Both the position numbers and the translations under genes were made by a program. From Ipomoea triloba (taxonomy: Eukaryota; Streptophyta; Magnoliopsida; Solanales; Convolvulaceae), in assembly GCF_003576645.1 (NCBI RefSeq), contig NC_044922.1:8461049-8525048 (forward strand): 64,000 nucleotides of DNA, written 5' to 3'. Below are positions 43,378 through 52,857 of this stretch, in pieces. The notes beneath the pieces are model-generated. The model made no database searches and was not told the origin of the DNA. It saw only the letters and a list, made by a program, of their open reading frames with translations. Each line of letters opens with the position of its first letter. Within the stretch, counting starts at the first letter, position 1.

Positions 43378-44633
43378 GAAAGAAAGGAAGATAAAGAGAG
43401 TCCTCCCTTTTTCATTTTTTCTTTTGTGGAGTATCATCTGGCCCTGCAGGTTTAAAATGAAAAGAGGAACCTACTTTATTATCCATGATGTCTACTATTT
43501 TGTACAATTATTCACCCCTTATTCTAGTTGTTTTGAAGGTTATTTTCTGTATCCTAGTGGAATTGGGAATTATTTATGTGTTATATTGTCCAAGTGCTGA
43601 TTTATCTACAAGGAACAACAAAGGAAGACTATTGGAACATTTTGGACAAGTTCTAGAAGAAAAGGAAATTACAGGGAAGAATACAAGTTGGGAAAGAATT
43701 GGAAGCTGCCTAATGGGCCAAGGCCCATCTACCTCCTATATATTTTACCTATTTTCTACAATTGAGGAGGTTCCCTTACAGAGTTCAGAACCCTAGCTTT
43801 TAGTTTATATTTCCCTAGCATAGTTTAGATTAGTTTCACATTAGATTATTTAATTTCAAGATTGGAATCAAAGATTGAAGATTGGATTTGTTATTTATCA
43901 GTTAAGTTCTCTTATTCCTTTATTACTTTCTTGCAATGTTTATGGTTATTAATTATTGCTTTGTTTTGTTTACTCCCATCATGCGGGAGTAGTTCGTTTA
44001 TGGGTTTGGATTAGGGATCCATTGTTAATCTTGATGTTCAATTGGTAATTAATTGCATAAAAGGATTGAATCTTTTACCTAGGGTTTATGTTGATTTGGG
44101 GATTTCTTTGCACTAGTTATTGGTTTGTGGCCAGAATTAATTGCTAGTTTAGGAGAGGGATTCATCACAACGACAGTTGGGTGGAGACCTCGAGCCTTAC
44201 CAATTTCAACCTAATTTTCCTGCTATGAAAGTAGAGGTAATTTTGGGGGTTACAATGCTTAGGTGCTTAAGGTTATGATTGATGCATCACGAAAGTGGGG
44301 CAATCTTAGCCTAATTCTCTTATTGATTACGAAAGTAGCTGAGTAGAATTCTTTTGTGCATTGCCCATAAATCCCTTGGTTAATTATTCTTTCCCTAATT
44401 CTGAGTTGTTTGGAACATCAAGATTACAATCCCCTAATCTGGCCCATACCCTTATCATACAGTATCTCCCTAGTTAATTGCTTTCTTTTCTTCTACACCA
44501 TTCAGTCTTTGTTGCTTGGATTCTATAAATTCACATACTCTAGTGTTTGGTAATTCACACAATTTCGTGCCATAACCGCAATCCTCAGCGGAACGACATA
44601 CACCCTTTTTACACTCATCATTTGTGCTCATCA
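43378..44633 (+). repeat. family-E 5' LTR (start approximate)
   Basis: Ends GTGCTCATCA, five bases before the PBS. A TATA box CCTATATATTTTACC is near 43735. The palindrome TGGGCCAAGGCCCA, two site II (TCP-type) half-sites in inverted orientation, lies just upstream near 43714-43727. The left limit is not fixed because no second LTR or target duplication is visible. Confidence 0.55.
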
Positions 44634-44638
44634 CATTT

Positions 44639-44656
44639 TAGCGCCGTTGCCGGGGA
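44639..44656 (+). promoter_or_regulatory. primer-binding site, tRNA-Asp type
   Basis: TAGCGCCGTTGCCGGGGA, one mismatch at the second base to the tRNA-Asp complement. Confidence 0.85.
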
Positions 44657-44842
44657 TTGGTTTATTTGGTTTTGATTGTGTGATTAATTTCTTACTAGCA
44701 TTAGAGTTAGTGAATTTTGGGAGATCAAGTTTTATTTTCTTTTATTCTTTATTCAAAAAAAAATTATTATTTGCACTAACCCATAACTAGTTCCTTCCAA
44801 GAGTGTTTGTGGTTGTGTTAGACAGTAGATTACCCTCCTTTT

Positions 44843-47008
44843 ATGCACACTAGATCGAAAGGGAGCACGAATCTCCGTCCCTACGATCTAAATCTTGAGA
44901 GGAAATTAAGGAGGGAGAAGAAGGTGTTACGTGATTGGCTTCGAGAGTTCCAGGACTTCGAAGTAGACATGGAGACCGGAGATAGTAGCAATACTAGGCA
45001 GCCAGCCCATACTGGTGCCAACACATAACAGAACCCGAGGTAGAGAGAGGCAGCTGGGGACAACCCTGGAGTTCGTGCTGACCCCCCAAATCCAAATGTT
45101 CAGAATCAGGCACAGAACTTCAGGGCTGATCCAAACCCGAATGTCTATGTTGGGGGAGGATTCGGAGCTCCTTTCATGCAGCAGCAGCCTGTGTACCAGC
45201 AGCCAGGCTATGGGGTTGGGATGCAAAATCTTCTCCACCAGATGAATCCCAACCTGTTTCAGCAGTTTGCCCAAGAGTTTCCACAGGCAGAACCAATGGC
45301 AGCCCATTTAGCTCCTGAGTTTACTGAAGAAGATTGCATTGTGTACCCAGGAATTGAAGCAAATAATTTTGAATTGAAGACTTAGCTCATTCAGATGGTC
45401 CAGAATAATCAGTTTGGAGGATCTCGGGTTGAGGACCTGAAAACCCACATAGTTCATTTTGACCGTATCTGCCAGACCATCAAGATCAATGGTGTTCCTA
45501 GTGAGGTAATCAAGCGGAGACCGTTTCCTTTTTCCCTGAGAGATCAAGCACAACGTTGGTTGAATTCCTTTCCAGCCAACCACTTCATTACATGGGAACA
45601 GCTCCACAAGGCTTTCATGCAGGAGTACTGTCCTCCTTCCAATGCTGCCAAGTTAAAAAAGCAAATTCAGAATTTTCAACAGTTTGGCAATGAGGATCTC
45701 CCTGAAGCTTGGACGAGATTTAAAGAATTGAGGAGGCAGTGTCCGAAGAATTTGATGACCCCAGGTGATTTTATGTCCTCATTCTATGAGGGATTGTCTA
45801 ACCGGTCAAAGATTATTCTAGATACCTCATCCTTTGGGGGTGTTTTCATTGATATGGGACCAGCAGCTGGAGAGCAGTTGATTGAGAGGATCACCTCTAA
45901 CAATACTTACTGGTACACTGAGGGGGATGATATACCCAAGAGAGAAAAAGCAGCTGGGATGTTCGAAGTTGGAGAAAAGATGGCAATGCAGGCTCAGCTG
46001 GATGCCATACAACACATGCTAAAGCAGTTAGTACAGGGCCCTACTCAGAGTGTCCAGGCAGTTGCTCAACCTCCACTGACTCCACAGAATCCTTATGTTC
46101 CTAACCCCTATTCTGTGCCACCGGTACCTCTTGTAGCCTATTGTGCAACTTGTGGTGGAAATCATGTAGCTCAGACATGTCCTTTGTTAGACTTCGGTAA
46201 CCAAGTTCCTCACCTTAATGTAGAGCAAGTTGATCTCATTGGTTATTCTAGACCACAGGGCCAAGGGCAGCGTTATAGGACCTATCAGCAGTAAGGAAGG
46301 AATCACGTTGTTCCCTCTTGGAACAATCAGGGAAATCAAGTGAGAAACAATCCACCAGGATTTCATGGTAACCAAGGGAATAGGGGTGAAAACCAAGTCC
46401 AGTGGAGAAACAATCAGAATTTTGGGCAGAATAACCAGAATCCCAATCAAGGGCAGTTCCAGCAAGGGAATCAGAATTTTGGGACCATTCAGGGTCAAGG
46501 TTCCTCCAAACCATCTCAGGATGTTGATATACAGCTTCTCATGAACACTATGATGGCTCAGTTTGGCAAGCTACAAGCAGAGAATCTTCAGCTGTTTGGC
46601 AAGCTATAGGCAGAAATAAATGGTCTCAAGGCTCAGCAACAAGGAGGAAGTAATCAGTTCTCTAATCAACCTTCATCTTCGAATGGTAGACTGCCAGCAA
46701 GCATAGAAAATCCAAGGCACCAAGTGAATGCAGTCACCACTAGAAGTGGATTAGCTTTGAAGGACCCTCCTTTTCCTTCGAATGATCCAGTGCCTGAGAA
46801 AGCTGATAAGAAGGATGAGGGCATTCAGGTTGAGGATGTTCTTGATAGTGAGGACGAACCTGTGGTGCGAGGAGATAGTGTTAAGGAGAAAGCTCCTGAG
46901 CAGGATGAGAGTGCTCCATGTAAGAAACATGAAAGGAAGAACAAGAAGGTAGATGACTCGGTTATACCTTACAACCTGTTACCATATCCACAGAGGTTGT
47001 GGAAATAA
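44843..47008 (+). pseudogene. gag: gag polyprotein (family E)
   Basis: A single frame starting MHTRSKGSTNLRPYD with stops at 45026, 45041, 45383, 46292, 46607 and 47006. Conserved Athila gag features are present: a Gln/Pro-rich N-terminus, capsid-like blocks HIVHFDRICQTIKINGV, KRRPFPFSLRDQAQRWLNS, WEQLHKAFMQEYCPPSNAAK and GDFMSSFYEGLSNRSK. The zinc knuckle CATCGGNHVAQTC (CX2CX3HX4C, about 46142-46180) is followed by an Asn/Gln-rich stretch and the NAVTTRSGLAL block that precedes protease in Athila polyproteins. Almost all stops are TAG or TAA at positions where Gln would fit. The frame is lost at 47008, just before an 18-bp direct repeat. Confidence 0.85.
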
Positions 47009-47087
47009 AAGGAGTCTGATAGAGAGAGCAAGTTCCATAAGATGTTAGATAAACTGGAGATCTCCATCGTGGAAATAAAAGGAGTCT
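47000..47087 (+). repeat. 18-bp direct repeat at the gag-protease junction
   Basis: TGGAAATAAAAGGAGTCT occurs at 47000-47017 and 47070-47087. The second copy breaks the link from gag to the protease frame, so a 70-bp tandem duplication or template switch probably caused the frameshift. Confidence 0.75.
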
Positions 47088-47096
47088 AACTCGGTT

Positions 47097-47876
47097 ATGC
47101 CTTTTTTTGAAGCATTCACTCAGATTCCATCGTACAAGAAGTTTCTGAAGAATATTTTAGGCAATAAGAAAAAGCCAGAGAAGAGTGCGGTGGTGGATCT
47201 GAGCGAAGGAGCCTTGACATGTGCAGTTCTTCAACATAAACTACCTCCTAAGCTGAAAGATCCAGGTAGTTTTTCCATCCCTTGCATCATTGGTGGATTT
47301 GTAGTTGGGGGTGCTCTGTGTGATCTGGGTGCCAGTGTTAGTCTTATGCCATATTCTTTATGTAAGAGGCTCAACCTGGGAACACCAAAACCTACCTCCA
47401 TGACCCTACAGATGGCGGATCGCTCCATAAAGCGTCCAGTGGGAGTTCTAGAGGATGTCCCGGTCATGATTGATCAGTATTTTGTACTAGGGGATTTTGT
47501 TGGAATGGATATAGAGGAGGATGCCAAGGTTCCTGTTATACTTGGTAGACCTTTTCTAGCTACTGCTGGTGCACTTATTGATGTGAGAAGAGGAAAACTC
47601 GTGATGGAAGTGGCAGAGAACAAGATTGAATTTGACATATTCAAAATGGCGAAGCACCAGCTCTCGTATGTTGATGAGTGTTACTTGATAGAAGGGCTGG
47701 GTGAGTGCACTGCTGAGAGTAGAATGATTGAGTTAGGGGATTTGCATGTTTCCCCTATTGATCCTGGACCCCCTGATATGTCAAGTGTGTTGAAACAAAA
47801 GAAAAAGTTCTTTGGTCCTGGTGGTATCGCGTTGTCCACAATTCCACCTAATATCCATGAGGTTGAGTCGAGCTGA
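47097..47876 (+). CDS. pro: retropepsin-type aspartic protease domain (family E)
   Basis: A 259-codon open frame. It starts in the PFFEAFTQIPSYKKFLKNIL block that precedes Athila protease. It then has the catalytic CDLGASVSLMP (Asp at 47322-47324), LQMADRSIKRPVG, and VILGRPFLATAGALIDV. It ends EVESS with a TGA, immediately before a post-ORF module at 47881. As in family A there is no RT downstream. The protease core has no visible lesion, but the upstream gag frame is broken, so it cannot be made as a gag fusion without frameshifting. Confidence 0.85.
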   Translation: MPFFEAFTQIPSYKKFLKNILGNKKKPEKSAVVDLSEGALTCAVLQHKLPPKLKDPGSFSIPCIIGGFVVGGALCDLGASVSLMPYSLCKRLNLGTPKPTSMTLQMADRSIKRPVGVLEDVPVMIDQYFVLGDFVGMDIEEDAKVPVILGRPFLATAGALIDVRRGKLVMEVAENKIEFDIFKMAKHQLSYVDECYLIEGLGECTAESRMIELGDLHVSPIDPGPPDMSSVLKQKKKFFGPGGIALSTIPPNIHEVESS

Positions 47877-47880
47877 CAAC

Positions 47881-47912
47881 AGTAAACTTAGCGCTTCATG
47901 GGAGGCACCCCA
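47881..47912 (+). promoter_or_regulatory. post-ORF GGGAGGCACCCC module
   Basis: AGTAAACTTAGCGCTTCATG then GGAGGCACCCCATG, a CATGGGAGGCACCCCATG hairpin with a 5-6-bp stem. The stem differs from TTGGG...CCCAA in family A, but both arms changed together. Confidence 0.65.
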
Positions 47913-48302
47913 TGTTATCCTTTACTTTTTACATTTTATTTTACTGCATTTTTCTTTTTATTTTAGTTCGGAGTAGATTAGGGATTTTTCTTTGTTTACA
48001 GGGTGTTCTTTGGGGTTGTTTTGGTGTGAGATTTGCTTTCTTTTACCTTTGAGAGAGTGGGGAATGGTTAGAATTGAAGAGGTTAGGCTTTGAAACAGTT
48101 TAGAAGTGTTTTAGGGTATATTTTGGACTAACTTGCCGGTGAAACCGAACTTGGGCGCGAAAAGAACAAAAGTGCACAAAGAGGAGCCTGGATCACGGCC
48201 AGGCTCACGGCCGTGACCCCGGCCGTGATGCCGAGGCGTCGTTTTTCAGCGGAACAGAGCAAAGCAGGGCTCTGGGTCACAGGCCACATCCCGGCCGTTT
48301 GT
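47913..48302 (+). other. family-E inter-ORF remnant with CGGCCG palindromes
   Basis: Noncoding. At 48191-48230 there are several overlapping palindromic words (CTCACGGCCGTGA, CCGGCCGTGAT), in the same relative place as the CACACGCGTGTG palindromes of families A, B and D. The remnant ends at the truncation junction near 48302. Confidence 0.5.
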
Positions 48303-49164
48303 GTAATTGAAGCTCATCCTTATCAATAATAATAACATCAACATCATTATTCACTTTTTCAATCATTTCAATATTTTGCTTAGGAATAGTATTTTTTATT
48401 AAATTGTTTTCAATAATTTTACCACATCCTAAAACAGTCACAGCCTCTTCAGGTTGGCTAGGCAACTTACCTCGCTCATGCCCTTGCAAAGCTTTAGCAA
48501 TTTGACCTGTTTGTATTTCCAGTTTTCTCGAAGAAGCTTCATGTTGTTGGAACCGTTGCTCATTTGCTACTTGCTGCCTCAGGAACCATTGCTCATAAGC
48601 TTCTTGACGCCTATTATAATCCTGTATATAATTCTGCAGGGTATCTTCCAAAGTTGTTTTTTCTGGCAGTTGCTCATTTGCTTTTTGCTGCCTCCGAAAT
48701 CGCTCATTTGCCTCTTGTTGTCTACTGCATGTCTGTATAAAAGTATTCAAGGAATCTTCTAAAGATGGTTGTTTTGGTTGAGGTGGAGTTGATTGAAAAT
48801 CAACTAGAGTATTATACTAATAAAAATTAGGATGACTTGGTTGAAAATCATTTTGATCACAATCCCAATAAAAATTAGGATCATTTTCCAAACCCGGAAT
48901 ATAAGAATTATAACACGGGTTGTAATCCCAAGAAAAATTTGAATAATTGTCCCAACCCGAATTATAAGAATTATAAAATGGGTCACACACAAGGCTTTGA
49001 CTAAAATCATTCATTGAATTAGCTTGTCCAAAACCATTATTATTTCTACCGGCTACGAATGGATTATTATGATTCAAACCTAACAGAGAACACATAGTTT
49101 TCACATGTTTTGCTAACTCAGACACTTGAAATGCTAAATTCATATTGGGGTTAAATTCATCCAT
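48303..49164 (-). pseudogene. gag-like protein (family C)
   Basis: Reads leftward from MDEFNPNMNLAFQVSELAKH at 49164, about 250 bp after the PBS. The first part is rich in Asn, Tyr, Asp and Trp (NSGWDNYSNFSWDYNPCYNS). A TAG at 48817-48819 interrupts it. The second part is Gln/Glu-rich with repeats of RQQEANERF and RRQEAYEQWF, likely helical, and ends near QTGQIAKALQGHERGKLPSQ. That block recalls the end of classic Athila gag before the TLRSGK motif. There is no zinc knuckle or capsid block. It is cut off at 48302 by the family-E insertion. A diverged gag is the likeliest reading. Confidence 0.6.
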
Positions 49165-49414
49165 GATTTTTCAAAAAGCAATTTTTTTTTTAATTTTCTT
49201 AAGCAAGGAATAATTGAATTGAAGGAAAAAAAAATTAGCAACAGTAGTGAAAGAAATAGAAAAAATAAATAAAAAACCAAGCAATTATTAAGAAGAGGGA
49301 AAAAAATAAATAATAGGAATAGGGAAACCAAAAAAAATAAAAAGGAATTTCTTTTTTTAGGTTAAATATTAAACAATTATTTAAAGAAAGAAATCAAATT
49401 GCACAATAAACAAT

Positions 49415-49432
49415 TCCCCAGCAACGGCGCCA
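49415..49432 (-). promoter_or_regulatory. primer-binding site, tRNA-Asp type
   Basis: On the minus strand TGGCGCCGTTGCTGGGGA, one mismatch to tRNA-Asp, five bases after the LTR end. Confidence 0.85.
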
Positions 49433-49437
49433 AAAAT

Positions 49438-51007
49438 TGATGGACAATTTTATATAAAGTCCTCGCAAGTGCACGAGTAGATTGTAGTGATAGTGTGTAA
49501 ACAGCAAGGGTCGAACCCACAGGGAATTGGTACAATGCAATTTAATAATTAAACTTAAAGAAATAATTGAGTGAACCGTTTTAAAGTATTCAAAGTGCAA
49601 TATCAATAGTAAAAACTAAACCAAATGCTATGTAGAAAATCGAGACAACAAATAAGCAATTAAAAAACCAAGAAATTAAAGATTGCAAATAAACTAGCAG
49701 CTAACAGGAGAAACGAGGCTCTAGGAACATGAATCAACAACCATTACTATTCCTGCAGATTAGTTTAACTATGCCAATCGATTAAAGGTTCGTTCTTTCT
49801 TTTATCTAACTAATCCGTATAGCGTCCAGATTCAGCTACGTGCATTAATGGTTCATATGCTTAAGACATTTATTTAAACCATTAACACCCATTAAGCGAG
49901 GAAGAACTTACGGAATACTCGGTTTATGAACCAAATAAATAATTCAACAAGACAGTTAAATAATCTATTCTTTTATCCTAAAGAGCATGGAACAAAATAG
50001 GCATGATGTTTGCTCTACAAATTCCCTCATAATACTTAACGGAACTATGTTAAAGTTGGCCACCCATTAACACAACCAATTAACAATTTATGATCAAAGG
50101 ATAAAACTTAATTCGATTGGCAAGATTAAACATAAATTAATGCAAGAATTTCATGGAAATTTCTATCATATTCCTAGAGAAATAATTTAGCAAAACATAA
50201 ATGAATTGACAGCAATTAGCCTACGCAACATATATATATTTGAAAGGATGATTCCAAAGTATATTAGGAAGAATAAAGAATAACGAATTGCATTAGGAGT
50301 ATGTTGCTTTGCCTAAGAGAGTTTAGTTGCCGTTAAAAATTGAAAGCTACCAGATTGGAATTCTAGCCACCGTCAAAACTTGTCGTCAATCGGATTGCTG
50401 CTTCTTGAGTTCAGCCACCGCCACGCCCTGGAAAGTTTCGCAGACCGGAACGAGTCGTCGAACGGAAAATTGTGCTCACCGCCTCCGGAATTGATCCGTG
50501 GTGAATTGATGATCGTGAATGACCTGCGAATGAATCTAATTTATAGTGTGCTTCAACTCCAACTGCTTCTCCGCTTAGGAAATCTCAATTCATGGCGTCG
50601 ATTCGCAGAGAGACGAGAGCCGCGGAATGCTATTGAAGAAAATTTCTTCCAACGCCTGGTGTTCACTCATCCGTAGATCCGATGTCACGCCTTCCCGTGA
50701 AGTTCGCTTTGTTGACTGGAGAAAAGAAGATCGACAGTCTCTGTTTGTTCTCGGCGAAAGGGACTAATTCTTTATTTACATAGATTACATTTTAAATAAA
50801 TAAAAGTCCAAATAGAACTAGTCTAACTTATTAATACTAACCTAACACAAATTAAACTCCATTATATTGATTTATTTATAATTATTAGATAGATATAAAG
50901 TAAACACAAAATGTAATAATAAATAAGATTAAGTATAAAATATAACTATATAATAAAAGTTATTAAATATAATATAATAAAATAAAATACAAAAAATGCA
51001 CTTATCA
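49438..51007 (-). repeat. family-C 5' LTR (1570 bp)
   Basis: Intact copy of the LTR, which shows the uninterrupted GAGTCGTCGAACG site used by the family-A insertion in the other copy. It starts TGATAAGTGCATTTTT (51007 reading down) and ends TTGTCCATCA. The plus-strand ORF of 98 codons at 50380 is not considered coding. Confidence 0.9.
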
Positions 51008-51489
51008 AGGTTTTCCTTGAATAATTAGCTTAGAAATGGATTCTAGGACTTGATTGAAGCTTACATTGCTACTAGATGATGGACGTTTCATGTTTTTAGA
51101 GATCTATCTAGATCTCAAACCCTAGGTGATTTTTGTAAATCTTTATGTATGGAATTCAAGATGAAATTGGGAGCATAAGTTATAAAATTTGGAAATTTCT
51201 TGCTTTTTAGGCTTTACAATGATGTTTCCCACATTATACTTGGAAAAATTTGAGTTTCTTTGTTTTCTCATTTTTCAACCTCCACTTAGTTTGAAGGAAG
51301 AAGATGAAGTTGCCCTCTATGTTGACTCTTTTGAATTCTATATGATATTGTCCATATAACATCTTATTTGATTTCTTGGAATGAGCATAATGGATAGGAA
51401 ATACAAAAATTTTGTGCTACTCCCTAGGATACATATGCTTACACATTATTTCCATATGCTTAAACATAATTGATTATATCCTTTAGGCA
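51008..51489 (+). other. ORF3 leader / putative intron 3' end (outer family B)
   Basis: Continues the leader broken at 30698 and resembles 1690-2168. The acceptor-like CCTTTAG at 51480-51486 lies three bases before the ORF3 ATG at 51490. No ORF is supported. Confidence 0.5.
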
Positions 51490-52857
51490 ATGTCTTCCCA
51501 ATCGTCCACCGCCAATCAAGAAGAAATGAGGGCCAAGAAGGGAAAAGCCCCAATGATAGAGACTGAACTACCAGAACCTAAGGAAGAAATGAATGAAGGA
51601 AATTCTAAACGAAGGATACTCTTAACCGAGAAGCAACAAAAACGTTTTGAATATCTGCTCGATCTGCCAGTCACCGAATGGAATTTCATCGACTTGGCAA
51701 TGCTGAATCCCTTTCAATGTCGACACTCGGTAGCCTGCCTCATCCATCAACCCTACTGGAGTAGAATCTTTAGATGGCGCCACCCGACTTATGCACTCAC
51801 AATCTTTGAATTTGTGGCAACTCTTGAGGTTACAAGGAAAACTAGCGATCTGAAAAGCCCGACAATCAAGTTTACTCTTTTCAATGAGTCTCATCATATT
51901 TCGGTTAACACTTTAGGAGTCTTGCTTGGATTTTACACTCAAGAAGATCAAGAAAGCTTTTGGTACAGAGAACTTCCTTTGGACTTCGACGATTCCGAGA
52001 CTCCAAGGAGATATTGGAAACAAATTGCAAATCCGGGAATTGAATGGAGCGGATCAAGAGTGCTGCAATCTCACCTCAAAAGAGATGATATCCGGGTGAT
52101 TAGGCGAGTGGTGGCTCATTCATGGGAAGGACGCACAGGAAATTTCGCAAAGATCTACCGGACTGACTTATTTGCACTCTGGAGTATGGATACAAACACA
52201 CTCGTGAACATGGGGGTTGTATGCAAGAGATGGTTGAATGCACAATAGCATGCAAAAGTTACTTTTGTGTTTGTGGGGCCATTGGTTACACAACTGTGCA
52301 TTGCTTTGGGGTATCAAGCGAGAATGAAGTGGATGGAGGAAGTCATGAAAAAGGCTGTGATGACTCCTTTATCGATTAAGGACTTATCCAAGCTGAACAT
52401 TGGTTGAACTCGACGAATGAGGAAAAGGGCAAGGGCGACTAAGAAGAAACTACATAAGTTACTAAAGGTGGAAGTAGAACTACCACCTCCTCCTTCGTCC
52501 TCGACATCTCCACAACCCAAGACACCTAGTAAGCGAATTCACACATCTTCAGAAGATCCACATGATTCTCCCATAGTCTTATCCCCTAGTAATTCGATCT
52601 TCAATGATTCAGTGGCACCATCCTCAAAGAGCCCAACTCGTGTTCCGTCATCCTCGCTACTAGCAGCTCCCTCACGATTCACAAAAGTCATCGATTGGAA
52701 AACGATGCAAAGGTTCCAGTATCAATTGCATCTGGAACAGGAAGCACTCCTGGAACAGAGGGATGCAAGACATTATGAACTCATCGAGGGATTGAGCATG
52801 CAAGTTGCATTTCTCCTAGAAGAACTTGCAAGGAGAAGGCCCAGTGCAGGGCAATGA
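51490..52857 (+). pseudogene. ATHILA ORF-1-like ORF3 (outer family B)
   Basis: A 455-codon frame with two stops, TAG at 52246 and TGA at 52405. Starts MSSQSSTANQEEMRAKKGKA. The first 252 codons are open and carry the ORF-1 core: FRWRHPTYALTIFEFVATLE, HHISVNTLGVLLGFYT, PRRYWKQI, GRTGNFAKIYRTDLFALWSM and VNMGVVCKRWL. The second part has a basic segment (MRKRARATKKKLHKLL), a Ser/Pro-rich stretch and a helical C-terminus (QYQLHLEQEALLEQRDARHYELIEGLSMQVAFLLEELARRR is the region; likely coiled coil). It is clearly paralogous to the family-A protein only in the core. No membrane segment is visible. Confidence 0.8.

Larger units (their letters stand above)
43378..48302 (+). mobile_element. family-E Athila-like element, 3'-truncated
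   Basis: A + strand insertion in family C: LTR, PBS at 44639, gag, protease, post-ORF module and a GC-rich inter-ORF region. It ends abruptly where family-C gag-like codons resume (about 48302). There is no RT, integrase, ORF3 or second LTR. The exact 5' end is uncertain (between 43378 and about 43430). Gag is more similar to classic Athila gag than the family-A protein is. Confidence 0.7.
30699..51007 (-). mobile_element. family-C minus-strand element with nested insertions
   Basis: Two matching LTRs, 30699-31719 plus 41623-42172 (1571 bp together) and 49438-51007 (1570 bp), bracket a minus-strand interior with PPT at 42173 and PBS at 49415. The interior holds a gag-like ORF (48303-49164) and long AT-rich noncoding sequence, with no RT or integrase. 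No clear target duplication is visible: the left flank is AAAAT and the right is AGGTT. A short inverted repeat marks the left end. A complete family-A element sits in the 3' LTR and a family-E fragment in the interior. Confidence 0.8.

Noticed and set aside
50380..50676. 98-codon ORF shared by both family-C LTRs
   Set aside because: It is antisense to the LTR and shared only because LTRs are duplicates; it gives no independent evidence of coding.
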